Positions 43,312 through 52,131 of a DNA stretch of 64,000 bases are shown here, piece after piece. The DNA comes from an uncultured Dehalococcoidia bacterium. Its GTDB lineage: Bacteria; Chloroflexota; Dehalococcoidia; Lucifugimonadales; UBA3495. The notes beneath the pieces are model-generated. The model had not been told where the DNA came from, searched no databases, and saw only the letters and a program-made list of their open reading frames with translations. The DNA is taken from the NCBI GenBank assembly GCA_951812535.1, contig CATOSK010000001.1:62001-126000 (forward strand). Reading direction: 5' to 3'. A program made the translations under genes and the position numbers. How positions within the stretch are numbered: position 1 is the stretch's first letter; each line of letters begins with the position of its first letter.

Positions 43312-43417
43312 ATGCCAAAAACGCCGGTTTCACGTTTACGACACGCAAGAGGCGGCGGACGCTTTCGGTTATAATCGGCGTAAATCGGGTTAGCGTTCCG
43401 CAGGGGCTGGTCAGGAC

Positions 43418-45070
43418 ATGGCAGGTATTACAGGAAACGAGTTCAGGGAGGCCCTGCTTGCCGCCACCCGGTGCATGGAGCACTACCGGGAGGTTATCAA
43501 CAGCCTCAACGTCTTTCCCGTTCCCGACGGGGACACCGGAACGAACATGCTGCTGACCATGCGCTCGGGGGTTGAACACCTGGAGGACGCCGACTCCGTG
43601 GATGTTGGCGCAGTGGCGGGAAGCTGGTCCAACGGGACCTTCCGGGGTGCCCGGGGCAACAGCGGTGTGATCCTCTCCCAGTATTTCAAGGGGTTGGCCC
43701 AGGGTCTGGAAGACGCGGCGGATTGCGACGGACAGGCCCTGGCCAGCGCGTTCTCGCGGGCTTCGGAAGCGGCTTACTCTGCTGTCGGCGATCCCAAGGA
43801 AGGGACGATGCTGACGGTCATCCGGCGGGCGGGCGAGGAAGTGCAGCGGGTGTTGGGAGAAGGGATTTCTGACCCGCTGGCACTGTGGGAGGCTGCCCTG
43901 GCGGAGGCCAGGGTCGCCCTGTCCCTGACCCCAACCCAGCTTCCGGCACTGCAGGAGGCCGGAGTGGTTGACTCCGGGGGGCTGGGCATTGTCGCCATCC
44001 TGGCCGGCGCACTGGACTATCTCAAGACGGGAAACACCGGCCCGGTGGAGCTGGAACTGGGAGAGATCGCGGGGATCGAGGTCGCCCTCACCGGCGTGGA
44101 AACAAGCATCAGCGGCGACTTTCTGCATTCCAGCGAAGAGGCCGAGTGGGGATACTGCACCCAATTCCTCCTGGAGGGGGAGGAATTGTCCCTGGAACAA
44201 ATCCGGGAGGGCATCAACGGATTGGCGGATTCGGTGGTGGTTATCGGGGACGCCGGGATGATCCGGGTACACGCCCACCTGATGGACCCCGGCGCGGCGC
44301 TGACCTACGGGGTGGGCATGGGGCAGTTGTCCCAGATCAGCATCGAAAACATGAGCATCCAGAACCGGGGCTGGGTAGCCGGGCACCGGGACCGGCCGGC
44401 GGTAGAGCAAGGGACGGGCGTGGTAGCGGTGGCTTCCGGGGACGGGTTCGCGGAGCTGTTCCGCGACGCGGGCTGCGCGGGACTGGTCAGGGGCGGGCAG
44501 ACCATGAATCCCAGCATCCAGCAGTTGGTGGAAGCGGCGGCGGGCACCGGATTGAGCGACGTCATCGTCCTGCCCAACAACAAGAACATCGTGCTGACGG
44601 CAGAGCAGGCGAAGCAGGCGGCCCCGGAAGGGCAGTCCATCCACGTAGTTCCCACTACCACCGTTCCGCAGGGAGTGGCGGCGGTGTTGGCGTTCAATCC
44701 GCTCCGTCCGGTGGGAGACAACCTGGCGGCGATGATGGAAGCAGTGGAGGCGGTGGTTACGCTGGAAGTGACCCACGCGGTCCGGGACGCCACGGTGGAC
44801 GGGGTGGCGGTGACGGAGGGACAGTTCATGACCCTTTCAGACGGGAGTCTGGCGGCGGTGGGCGGCTCGGCGGAAGATGCGCTGCTGGATGCGCTGCGGG
44901 GCGTAGACCTGGACGAGGACAGCATCGTGACGGTGTATTGGGGGGAAGCTCTGACCGCCGGAGACGCGGAGGAGACGGGCCGCAAGTTGGAAGAGCTGGT
45001 CCCGGGATTGCAGGTTGACGTAATTGAAGGGGGTCAGCCGCATTATCCCTACCTGCTCTCGGTGGAGTAG
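43418..45070 (+). CDS. fakA: FakA-type fatty acid kinase (DAK2 domain, YloV family)
   Basis: 550 residues, normal for the family. The N-terminal Dak2 kinase domain binds ATP and magnesium through FPVPDGDTGTNMLLT (about residues 30-44) and GARGNSGVILSQYFKG. Middle and C-terminal DegV-interacting domains include VVASGDGFAELFRDAG and VLPNNKNIVLTAEQA. FakA phosphorylates a fatty acid presented by a DegV/FakB protein; such a gene follows 100 nt downstream. It probably salvages exogenous or recycled fatty acids. A TATAAT lies 43 nt upstream of the start. Confidence 0.9.
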   Translation: MAGITGNEFREALLAATRCMEHYREVINSLNVFPVPDGDTGTNMLLTMRSGVEHLEDADSVDVGAVAGSWSNGTFRGARGNSGVILSQYFKGLAQGLEDAADCDGQALASAFSRASEAAYSAVGDPKEGTMLTVIRRAGEEVQRVLGEGISDPLALWEAALAEARVALSLTPTQLPALQEAGVVDSGGLGIVAILAGALDYLKTGNTGPVELELGEIAGIEVALTGVETSISGDFLHSSEEAEWGYCTQFLLEGEELSLEQIREGINGLADSVVVIGDAGMIRVHAHLMDPGAALTYGVGMGQLSQISIENMSIQNRGWVAGHRDRPAVEQGTGVVAVASGDGFAELFRDAGCAGLVRGGQTMNPSIQQLVEAAAGTGLSDVIVLPNNKNIVLTAEQAKQAAPEGQSIHVVPTTTVPQGVAAVLAFNPLRPVGDNLAAMMEAVEAVVTLEVTHAVRDATVDGVAVTEGQFMTLSDGSLAAVGGSAEDALLDALRGVDLDEDSIVTVYWGEALTAGDAEETGRKLEELVPGLQVDVIEGGQPHYPYLLSVE

Positions 45071-45095
45071 GGCCGGGGAGCGCCCGAGTGCCCTC

Positions 45096-45132
45096 ATCGA
45101 GAGTCCTGATCGAGTCCTGATCGAGCTTCCTG
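45096..45132 (+). repeat. Short tandem repeat between fakA and degV
   Basis: Three imperfect units ATCGAGAGTCCTG, ATCGAGTCCTG and ATCGAGCTTCCTG in the gap between the two genes. Likely slippage-derived spacer; no coding or structural role is evident. Confidence 0.5.
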
Positions 45133-45170
45133 ATGATGAATGTGCCGGGACGCCCGGCGGAGGTATAGGT

Positions 45171-46010
45171 ATGACGATACGCGTGGTTACCGACAGCACG
45201 TCCGATCTGCCGGCGCACCTGGCCGAGGAGATGGGGATAACGGTGGTGCCCTGCAACGTAATGTTCGGGGACGACAGCTACCGGGACGGGGTGGACCTGA
45301 AGCCGGACGAGTTTTTCCAGAAGCTCGGATCGAGCCAGCGCCTTCCCACAACCTCTCAACCCTCGGTGGCGGACTTCGAGGCCGTTTACCGGCAGCTTCT
45401 GGACGAGGGGCACGAGATTGTATCGGTGCACTGCTCGCAGAAGCTGAGCGGCACCTACAATTCGGCGATACAGGCCAAGGCGGAAGCCGGGGAGTCCGCT
45501 CCCATAACGGTAATCGATTCGCAGATGGCCTCCATCGGGTTGGGGCTGCTGACGCTGCAGGCGGCTCGGGCCGCGCAGACTGCGTTGGACCACCGGGAAA
45601 CCGGGGAGAAGGTGCGGGCGGCCCTCCCGCTCACGGGCTGTATCCTTGCCCTGGATACGCTGGAATACCTTCAGAAAGGCGGGCGCATTGGGAAGGCCCA
45701 AGCCTTTGCGGGTTCGCTCCTCAAGGTCAAGCCCCTGCTCACGCTGCAGGATGGGGAGGTCCATCCACTGGAGCGCCCCCGAAGCCTGGAACGTGCCACG
45801 CGGCGGCTGGCGGAACTGGCCAGGGAACAGGCTCCCCTGCGGCAACTGGCGGTCATCCACAGCACGGAGTCGGAACGGTCGACGGAGTTGAAACGCAGCC
45901 TCAGCGACCTCCTGCCCGAGGACCAGATCATCGAGACCCGGTTCGGGCCGGCCCTGGGGGTGTACGTTGGGCCGCGGGCCTTTGGCGTCGCGTTTACGAA
46001 GGAGGGTTAG
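45171..46010 (+). CDS. DegV-family fatty-acid-binding protein (FakB type)
   Basis: 279 residues. VVTDSTSDLPAHLAEEMGITVVP at the N terminus is the DegV signature, TTSQPSVADFEAVYRQLLDEGHEIVSVHCSQKLSGTYNSA binds the fatty acid carboxylate, and TLEYLQKGGRIGKAQAFAGSLLKVKPLL is the conserved late motif. It presents acyl chains to FakA, encoded just upstream. ATG with GGAGG 7 nt upstream; longer frames run into the repeat. The two genes form a complete fatty acid kinase. Confidence 0.92.
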   Translation: MTIRVVTDSTSDLPAHLAEEMGITVVPCNVMFGDDSYRDGVDLKPDEFFQKLGSSQRLPTTSQPSVADFEAVYRQLLDEGHEIVSVHCSQKLSGTYNSAIQAKAEAGESAPITVIDSQMASIGLGLLTLQAARAAQTALDHRETGEKVRAALPLTGCILALDTLEYLQKGGRIGKAQAFAGSLLKVKPLLTLQDGEVHPLERPRSLERATRRLAELAREQAPLRQLAVIHSTESERSTELKRSLSDLLPEDQIIETRFGPALGVYVGPRAFGVAFTKEG

Positions 46011-46136
46011 GGTCGCCGGGCTCCGTCACCTTACGTCGCTACAACTTCAGGGAATCTGTGAACAAGTCATCATTGCAGCAGCGACGGCCTTAATTCAGGA
46101 ATGAAACGCCCGAGTTCAAGACATAAGGTATGACAT

Positions 46137-46200
46137 CACCCCCATCCTAACCCCCGCCTACGCGGGGGCAGGCTCTTCCCCCGTCAAGGGGGAAGGGACT
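46137..46200. repeat. Dispersed hairpin repeat, copy 2
   Basis: Begins with the CACCCCCATCCTAAC block also at 16-30. It carries two hairpins in tandem: CCCCCGC/GCGGGGG (46151-46168) and CTTCCCCC/GGGGGAAG (46175-46195), then GGACT. Copy 1 lacks the first hairpin. Confidence 0.6.
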
Positions 46201-46277
46201 TGTTCAGACGTGCCTTAGGTTCCGGCGGAGAGTTGACCCTCTGCCGGAAAGTTTTTGGCCGGTGGAGCAGGTTCAGG

Positions 46278-46670
46278 TTAACCGGCGGGTTCCGGGTCGG
46301 GAATATTGCCGGCGGTTAGCAGACTGATGATGACGTAGGCGATCCCAAGAAGGGGAACCAGGGCGAAGACAACCGCGAGGCCAGCATCCCCTGGGATGAC
46401 GCCCGTGGTGATGGCGACGAAGATAGCTGCGTCCCCGATTACGCTGAGGACGACGAGGGCCAGAGCAGCCGCGGCGCCGGGGCCGATGGGCCCACGAGCC
46501 CGCGAAACCAGAAACAGCAAGGCCAGGGCCCCCAGGGGATGAATCCCAGAGATCAGCACTCGTTCCCATATAGTGCCGCCATCTGCGAACAAGCCCACCG
46601 CCGCCGTGAGCGCGGCGAAGAGGGCGTAAAGGGCCGCCAGAGCGATCATTATCCAGCGGAAGGTCTTCAT
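46278..46670 (-). CDS. Hypothetical four-span membrane protein
   Basis: 130 residues from the ATG with GGAGCCTCC just upstream; a longer frame adds 59 polar residues. Four hydrophobic segments (WIMIALAALYALFAALTAAVG, HPLGALALLFLVSRA, AAAALALVVLSVIGDAAIFVAI, LAVVFALVPLLGIAYVIISLL). No domain is recognised; divergent from the YgjP gene. Confidence 0.65.
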   Translation of the reverse strand: MKTFRWIMIALAALYALFAALTAAVGLFADGGTIWERVLISGIHPLGALALLFLVSRARGPIGPGAAAALALVVLSVIGDAAIFVAITTGVIPGDAGLAVVFALVPLLGIAYVIISLLTAGNIPDPEPAG

Positions 46671-46960
46671 CGGAGGCTCCTTGATTGGTGAGGGGCGGCC
46701 TGCGAAAGTGTGTGTCCTTACTACGGGAAGGGTATATACCTGGATCTGAAACAGCGTTGGGCAAGAAGGCCGAAACCCCGCAGAAATATCGGAGTGGTAT
46801 TGGTTCCGGTCAGCATACTTGCGTCTTGACGGTTGAGTTTCGGCCAATCTCGCTCCCTAGCGGGACCCCGGAGGTGCGGTTGATTGATCACGTTTCGCAG
46901 TCTGTGTCCGGGCCGGCCAGGAGCCGTCAGCTGAATGACCTGCATGGGCTTGCAGCCGCT

Positions 46961-47713
46961 ATGGCACGGCCCAGGTTGAAGGCAACCGTCGAAGCCGGAT
47001 CCGTCCGCTTCCGGGGGACGGCGATCAAATACGATGTCCACCGGAGTCCCCGCCGGAGGAAGACGGTGGAGATTTCCGTTCGCGACGGGACGGTGCGGGT
47101 TGCTGCTCCGGTCTTCACATCCAAGGCGGAGCTGGACCGCATCGTGCTGAAGCGGGCGGAATGGATCCTGGGAAAGCTGGCCGCAGCGGTCGAGGAAACG
47201 CCGCCTCCCCGGTTGGCGATGGGAGACACGTTGCCGCTGCTGGGGGAGGATGTCCTCCTCCGGGTGGAAACGGCGGATGTCGCCAGGACGGCCGCCCAGC
47301 TGGAGGACGGGGTCCTGCGGGTCCGGCTGCCGCCGGGGATGGAGGGGAAAGAAGCGGTGGATTCGGCGGAAGGGGCGATGCTGCAATGGTACCGGGCGCA
47401 GGCGGCGGAGCATCTTGCTGCCGCGGTGGACCGCTGGTGGCCGGCCCTGGGGCGGGGCGAGAAATGCCGAATCCTGATACGGAACCAGAAACGGCGGTGG
47501 GGGAGTTGCTCATCCGGAGGGACGGTCAGGTTCAACTGGCGGTTGATGATGCTGGCGCCGGACCTGGTGGACCTGGTGGTGGTCCATGAGCTGGCCCACC
47601 TGACGGTGATGAACCATTCCAGGGAGTTCTGGAGCCTGGTGGAGAAGCACATTCCCGACCTGAAGGAGCGGAGGAAGCGGCTGCGGGAAGCGGAAGCCGT
47701 TCTGCCCTGGTGA
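46961..47713 (+). CDS. YgjP-like metallopeptidase (M48-related, DUF45)
   Basis: 250 residues from an ATG chosen by family length; the binding site is weak and starts further upstream exist. The N-terminal half carries YDVHRSPRRRKTVEISVRDGTVRVAAP, usual for the family, and RRWGSCSSGGTVRFNWRLMMLAP precedes the zinc motif HELAHLTVMNHSREFWSLVEKHIPD, where HExxH plus the later His give the site. Cytoplasmic zinc peptidase of unknown substrate. Converges with the Rieske gene across a strong hairpin. Confidence 0.85.
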   Translation: MARPRLKATVEAGSVRFRGTAIKYDVHRSPRRRKTVEISVRDGTVRVAAPVFTSKAELDRIVLKRAEWILGKLAAAVEETPPPRLAMGDTLPLLGEDVLLRVETADVARTAAQLEDGVLRVRLPPGMEGKEAVDSAEGAMLQWYRAQAAEHLAAAVDRWWPALGRGEKCRILIRNQKRRWGSCSSGGTVRFNWRLMMLAPDLVDLVVVHELAHLTVMNHSREFWSLVEKHIPDLKERRKRLREAEAVLPW

Positions 47714-47755
47714 TGGGTCCCGGCCCGGGGAACGTCCCGACAGGCCAGGTAGGGA

Positions 47756-47788
47756 AAGGACCGCTCCGCATTGCGGGGAGCGGTCCTT
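47756..47788. terminator. Bidirectional terminator hairpin
   Basis: 12-bp perfect stem AAGGACCGCTCC/GGAGCGGTCCTT between convergent YgjP and Rieske genes, usable in both directions. Confidence 0.8.
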
Positions 47789-47815
47789 CGCAAAGGCCGG
47801 GGTGGAAGAGATGGT

Positions 47816-49267
47816 TCAGACGCGGCGCAACAGCTCTTCTTCCAGCTTGGTAAGGTCGAAGGACTCGTTGCCGGCGGCAACCCGGGCGTCGCCTTCCCGG
47901 ACCATGATCTCGGCTTCGGTTTCCTCCAACTGTTCGGGAAGTTCCTCCTCCATTGCACGGCGGCGCTGGACGTCGCGGGCGTGTTCCACGAAGAGGCGGC
48001 GCATGGCCACGACCACCGAGTCGGTGGAGGACAGGTACTCGGGCAAGTCGTACTGGACGTACTTCTCCGCGTCGTAGTCCTGGTTGCGGAAGTTGAAGTT
48101 GAGCTCCCAGTTGCGGTAGGGCCAGGTGGCGGTGCTCCAGAGGCGGCGGAAGATGGTGGGGGGCTGGGAATACCGCTCGACGTTGAGATAGACCATGCGG
48201 GTGAGGTTGTCTTCGACCGGCACTGCCCAGCGGGTGCTGCGGAAGAACCTGGCGTTGCCGCCGGTGCGGGACATGCCGGGAAGACGGGTGCCGTTCCACT
48301 CGTTAACGTCGGGGGTGTCGGCGGCCTGCTCCGCCTGGAGACGGCCGGCCCCCTGCCCGCGCTTCTTCGCCTTGCGGTCCCAGATCCAGGTCCACATGAG
48401 CCGCCAGCGGTGAAGAGGCCAGACCCCGCCCACGCCGGGGTAGTACATCTGGTAGGGGACCTTCCCGTTCTCGTCCTCGTAGAACTTTTCCACCGAGGAC
48501 TTGCCGCTCCCCGGGCGGTAATGGACGTTCTTGTTGTTGACGATGTTGACCCGGTAGCCCAGGGGAGTGCGGGGGCGTCCGCCCAGCCGGCTCTTGAGGA
48601 TGCGGAGAGCGTTGCGGTGGACCATGAAGGCGTTGTGGGCGTCCATGGTGTTTTCCAGCACCAGGACCCAGTTGCAGTCGAACATGGTGAAGACAGGGCG
48701 GAAGATGTTGTGAGGTTCGAACATCTCCGGCGGGATGTCCTCCTGGGGGTCGACGGGCTCGCCGTCACCCATCCAGACGAACACCATTCCCTTGATGGTT
48801 GCGGTGGGGAACTTGCGGGCCTTCATGCCGGGCGCGCCGGCCATCTTGGAATCCGGGCCCTCGGTGAGAAAGGCCACGCAGTTTCCGTCGCCGTCGAAGG
48901 TGGCCCCATGATAGGGGCAGGTGACGAATCCCTCGAAGTAGCAGCGGCCCATCGATAGATAGACCGCGCGGTGGGGGCACCAGTCAAGCAGGGCCTGCAC
49001 CTCGACCCTGGTATCCCGGAAGAACACGACGTCGGTGCCCAGTATCCGCAGGACCTCGGGCTTGTCCTTCCTGACGTCCCTGGCGGGCAGGGCCGGATAC
49101 CAGTATTCGCGGTAGCCGGTGGACGGGATGCGGCTGCGCCGGTCGCCGGGATCGTCGGGCTGCTGGAAGGGTGGGGTCTGGTCGAATCCCTGGGTGCCTC
49201 GACGCATGTGCTTGTAACCGCCTGGATAGCCGGACAGGGGTTTCATCAACAGCTTTCCGAGACCCAT
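47816..49267 (-). CDS. Rieske non-haem iron oxygenase, alpha subunit
   Basis: 483 residues. The Rieske [2Fe-2S] ligands are Cys97, His99, Cys117 and His120 (CPH..CPYH). The mononuclear iron site is in ENTMDAHNAFMVHR (Asp209, His211, His217), with slightly different spacing from the usual DxxHxxxxH. Long catalytic domain of the aromatic ring-hydroxylating/KSH-like type. The ATG at MGLGKLL has GGAGGA 9 nt upstream, better than the ATG 9 nt earlier that abuts it. No dedicated reductase or beta subunit is adjacent. An SDR of the cis-diol dehydrogenase kind is encoded upstream on the same strand. Confidence 0.9.
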   Translation of the reverse strand: MGLGKLLMKPLSGYPGGYKHMRRGTQGFDQTPPFQQPDDPGDRRSRIPSTGYREYWYPALPARDVRKDKPEVLRILGTDVVFFRDTRVEVQALLDWCPHRAVYLSMGRCYFEGFVTCPYHGATFDGDGNCVAFLTEGPDSKMAGAPGMKARKFPTATIKGMVFVWMGDGEPVDPQEDIPPEMFEPHNIFRPVFTMFDCNWVLVLENTMDAHNAFMVHRNALRILKSRLGGRPRTPLGYRVNIVNNKNVHYRPGSGKSSVEKFYEDENGKVPYQMYYPGVGGVWPLHRWRLMWTWIWDRKAKKRGQGAGRLQAEQAADTPDVNEWNGTRLPGMSRTGGNARFFRSTRWAVPVEDNLTRMVYLNVERYSQPPTIFRRLWSTATWPYRNWELNFNFRNQDYDAEKYVQYDLPEYLSSTDSVVVAMRRLFVEHARDVQRRRAMEEELPEQLEETEAEIMVREGDARVAAGNESFDLTKLEEELLRRV

Positions 49268-49409
49268 AACTGTCATTCCTCCGGGTGCTCTGCATCCTCC
49301 TCCGGGAAGCGCCGGGAAGATGGATGTAAGTAGTGAGTTTGGAAAAATGCTACCAGAAATGTCAAGGAGGGCAAGCGGGGATTGAGGGGCCATCACCCAT
49401 CGGGACGGC

Positions 49410-50249
49410 TCAGAATGGATAAGGCTGGCCGCCTCCTACGGGGAGGACTTGCCCGGTTATGTAGGAGGCATCGTCGGAGGCGAGGAAGGCGATGGCGGCG
49501 GCCTGCTCGGCGGCCTCGCCACGCCGGCCCATGGGGATTTCCACCAGCCGGGTCTCCTGTCGGTACCTCTCCTGGTAGTCCAGCTCCTCCTGGGGCAGGG
49601 TGGGAATGTCCACCTCGATGCCGTAGTCCCGGGGAGTTACCCGGTCCTCGGCGAGGCTGCCGCTGGGGGCGACGCAGTTTACCCGGACGCCCAGGTGAGC
49701 CACTTCCCGGGCCAGGGAACTGGTCAACCCGATCTGTCCGGCCTTGGCGGCGGCGTAGGGGACTCGGAAAGCGCCGGTGACGGCGTGGGTGGCGATGTTG
49801 ACGATGGAGCCGCACTTTTGCTCGATCATATAGGGCAGGACCGCGCGGCAGCACCACATGGCAGTCCAGAAGCTCTTGTTGATTTCGGCCTCGATCTGCT
49901 CCGGAGTGTAGTACTGGAAGGACTGGAACCAGATGGTGCCTCCGGCGACGTTGGCGAGGACGTCAATCCGTCCGAACTCTTCGTGGGCCCGGGCCATGAG
50001 GGCCTGGGCATTTTCCCACTTGGAGAGTTCTCCCAGGGCGACGATGCACCGGCCGCCGAAATCCCGCACCTCCTGGCAGACCTTCTGGGACGTGGCCTCC
50101 ACCATGTCGCCAATGACGATGGAGGCCCCCTCCTGGGCCATGCGGCGCACCGTGGCGGAGCCGATGCCTTGCCCCCCGCCGGTGACGACGCAAACCTTGC
50201 CTTCAAAACGGCGGCCGCCCGCCGCCCGCGGATCCAAGACATCAGCCAT
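49410..50249 (-). CDS. SDR oxidoreductase, benzoate-cis-diol-dehydrogenase-like
   Basis: 279-residue SDR. NAD motif TGGGQGIG near the start, NVAGG in place of NNAG, and catalytic YAAAK in RVPYAAAKAG. The NIATHAVTGAFRVPY stretch is close to the BenD/cis-diol dehydrogenase family, although the usual catalytic Ser appears as Thr. The ending SYITGQVLPVGGGQPYPF fits. It likely oxidises dihydrodiols or alcohols; the Rieske oxygenase encoded next supports the diol idea. A PPOX gene ends 14 nt upstream. Confidence 0.86.
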   Translation of the reverse strand: MADVLDPRAAGGRRFEGKVCVVTGGGQGIGSATVRRMAQEGASIVIGDMVEATSQKVCQEVRDFGGRCIVALGELSKWENAQALMARAHEEFGRIDVLANVAGGTIWFQSFQYYTPEQIEAEINKSFWTAMWCCRAVLPYMIEQKCGSIVNIATHAVTGAFRVPYAAAKAGQIGLTSSLAREVAHLGVRVNCVAPSGSLAEDRVTPRDYGIEVDIPTLPQEELDYQERYRQETRLVEIPMGRRGEAAEQAAAIAFLASDDASYITGQVLPVGGGQPYPF

Positions 50250-50263
50250 GCTGCTACTCCCGG

Positions 50264-50689
50264 TCACCAGTCCAGATTCTCGGTGCGCTGCTGGAGGACC
50301 TCGCCGAACAGGGTCAATACCTGGTCCACCCGGAGCACCACCGCGCACCCGTCGCCCTGGGGGTCCTGAATGAGTCCCGCCTGGGAAAGGTGGGCCATGA
50401 CCCCGTCGTTGACTGGACCGTCCCGGTGGACCTGGGCGGTGCAGCGGAATTTCCAGCCGGTTCCGGTGGCGGAATCGCGGTACAGCAGGACGACCCGGGG
50501 GCTTTCTTCCAAGTCCCGGGGATTGCCCCGCTCCCGGTAGGCGAGGGACTGGTCGTCGTAAACGATGATGGTGCCCCGGTAGCCAGCGTTGGGCGTCCCG
50601 TCTGCGGCGGCAGTGGCCATGATGCAGGGGTTCCCGTTGTCCCGGGCGTGGTTGATGTGCCGGCGCATTTCGTCAGTGAGCTGAATCAT
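50264..50689 (-). CDS. Pyridoxamine-5'-phosphate-oxidase-like (PPOX) flavin protein
   Basis: 141-residue split-barrel protein of the PNPOx/F420-dependent family. NGNPCIMATAAADGTPNAGYRGTIIVYDDQSLAYRERG is the typical first half, WKFRCTAQVHRDGP the second. Could reduce small substrates with F420 or FMN or bind the flavin only. It is 14 nt ahead of the SDR and likely co-transcribed with it. The start lies 28 nt from the divergent methyltransferase start. Confidence 0.82.
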   Translation of the reverse strand: MIQLTDEMRRHINHARDNGNPCIMATAAADGTPNAGYRGTIIVYDDQSLAYRERGNPRDLEESPRVVLLYRDSATGTGWKFRCTAQVHRDGPVNDGVMAHLSQAGLIQDPQGDGCAVVLRVDQVLTLFGEVLQQRTENLDW

Positions 50690-50717
50690 AGCGGCCGCCT
50701 TGAAGCCCTGGTAGGAT

Positions 50718-51533
50718 TTGGCGTATTTTAACACCGCTTTGACGTTCTCTTCCGATGCCTTTCCTCCCTTCGACCCAGGCTGGTTCCGGGACTTCTTCAC
50801 CGGGTCCACCCTGGACTTTGTCCGGTTTTCCCGAGACGAGGAAACGACCGGGGGCGAAGCGCGGTTCGCGGAACAGGCTCTTGGACTCTTCCCCGGGGAC
50901 AGGGTGTTGGATGTTCCCTGCGGGGGAGGCCGGATGGCCCTGGAACTGGCGTCGCAGGGGTTCGACGTGACCGGCGTTGACTTCAGCGAAGGGCTTTTGG
51001 AGACGGCCCGCCGGGGGGCGTTGGACCTCGGCCTTCCGGTTTCCTGGGTCCAACGGGACATGCGTGATCTGCCCTGGGAGGGCGAGTTCGATGCGGTGTT
51101 GTGCTGGTGGAACAGCTTTGGATACTTTGACGATCCGGGGAACTCCGACTTCCTGCGGGCGGTGTTCCGGGCGCTGAAGCCCGGTGGGCGGTTCCTGCTG
51201 GACACACCGCTGGCGGAAACCAGCCTTCCCGGCATGGAGCCGCAGCAGCGCACCTGGTATCCGGCCGGAGATCTGCTGGCCCTGGAGGAGCGGGACTACG
51301 ACCACGAAACTGGACGGCTGGAGTCGGAGTGGACCTTTATCCACGACGGCAGGCAAGACGGCAGGACGGAAAAGCGGTGGTTTTCGCTCCGGCTCTACAC
51401 CTACCGGGAGCTGGCGGCGCTGTTGCGGGAAGCCGGGTTCAGCGCCCTGCGCGCCTACGGGTCCCTGGAAGGGGAACCCTTCGAGCTGGGAGCGCCGTGG
51501 TTGTACCTGGTCGCAGAAAAGCCGCCGGACTGA
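50718..51533 (+). CDS. Class I SAM-dependent methyltransferase
   Basis: 271 residues from a TTG start; no better in-frame ATG or GTG exists before the conserved core. Motif I VLDVPCGGGRMALELA, then VTGVDFSEGLLETAR, FDAVLCWWNSFGYF and LKPGGRFLLDTP. The order is that of small-molecule or natural-product methyltransferases. Divergent from PPOX with only 28 nt between starts, so the promoters must overlap the coding ends or one start is further in. Substrate unknown. Confidence 0.83.
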   Translation: MAYFNTALTFSSDAFPPFDPGWFRDFFTGSTLDFVRFSRDEETTGGEARFAEQALGLFPGDRVLDVPCGGGRMALELASQGFDVTGVDFSEGLLETARRGALDLGLPVSWVQRDMRDLPWEGEFDAVLCWWNSFGYFDDPGNSDFLRAVFRALKPGGRFLLDTPLAETSLPGMEPQQRTWYPAGDLLALEERDYDHETGRLESEWTFIHDGRQDGRTEKRWFSLRLYTYRELAALLREAGFSALRAYGSLEGEPFELGAPWLYLVAEKPPD

Positions 51534-51567
51534 CCGGCAAGCGTAGCCATCCTACGGCGCCAGGGCT

Positions 51568-52083
51568 TCAGCGGGAGGGCGGCGGGTAGTCGTTGGTGTC
51601 CAGCGGCCGGCCGTTGAGGGTGATGGTGTCGTGGAAAAGTTCGGGGCGGCCAATGGTCTGTCGGACATAACACCCGTTGCGGGCGTTGCGGACCAGGCCG
51701 GCAATCCGGTCCGGCGGCTCCGGAGATTCGATTTCATAGCTGATCTCGATTTTGTCCGCGCGGGCCTGGATGGTCTGGGCCAGGACGGATCCCTCGGCTC
51801 CGACGCTGAGGGCGATGTGGGCCTGCACTTTGTCGACGGAGACCTTCATCATCTGAGCGTACCGCTCAAGCTGGGTCATCTCTCAAAAGAGGATGGACGA
51901 GGCAAAGTAGGCCAGGGGGGAAGGGGCCGAGTTGTCGCCGTTGGGCTCCCGCTCGTCGCAATGGATGGTGAATTCCCGCACGTAGGACTCTTTCTTCATC
52001 CGGTCCATCATGCGGGCGTCGGCCTCGACGGTGATGGCGCGGGACACCCGGTCGGGATTGGAGGCTGGGGCCGGGGTGGTCAT
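51568..52083 (-). CDS. OsmC-family peroxidase-like protein with in-frame UGA (probable selenoprotein)
   Basis: 171 residues if UGA codon 67 is read as selenocysteine. Before it, REFTIHCDEREPNGDNSAPSPLAYFASSILF matches OsmC up to the position of the first catalytic Cys; after it, EMTQLERYAQMMKVSVDKVQAHIAL continues the family helix and strand in the same frame. The second redox residue is Cys138 (RNGCYV), spaced like the Cys pair of OsmC/Ohr; late LFHDTITLNG also fits. AGGAG is 8 nt before the ATG. A 6-bp hairpin with a G-first loop starts 14 nt after the UGA, consistent with a bacterial SECIS. OsmC reduces organic hydroperoxides. The alternative is a nonsense-mutated or split gene. Confidence 0.75.
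51854..51868 (-). promoter_or_regulatory. Candidate bacterial SECIS hairpin
   Basis: Minus-strand TGAGCG-GTA-CGCTCA: 6 bp perfect stem, 3-nt apical loop starting with G. The loop begins 20 nt after the UGA at 51883-51885, inside the 16-37 nt window of known bacterial SECIS elements. It lies in the coding sequence of the OsmC protein, as SECIS elements do in bacteria. Confidence 0.6.
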
Positions 52084-52131
52084 GTCTATGCTCCTGGAGG
52101 CAACGAATGGCCGGGAGTATAGCACGCCAGT

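Noticed and set aside
51568..52083. Two separate OsmC-related genes
   Set aside because: Both pieces are in one frame separated by exactly one codon, the second has no binding site, and neither half is a complete fold.
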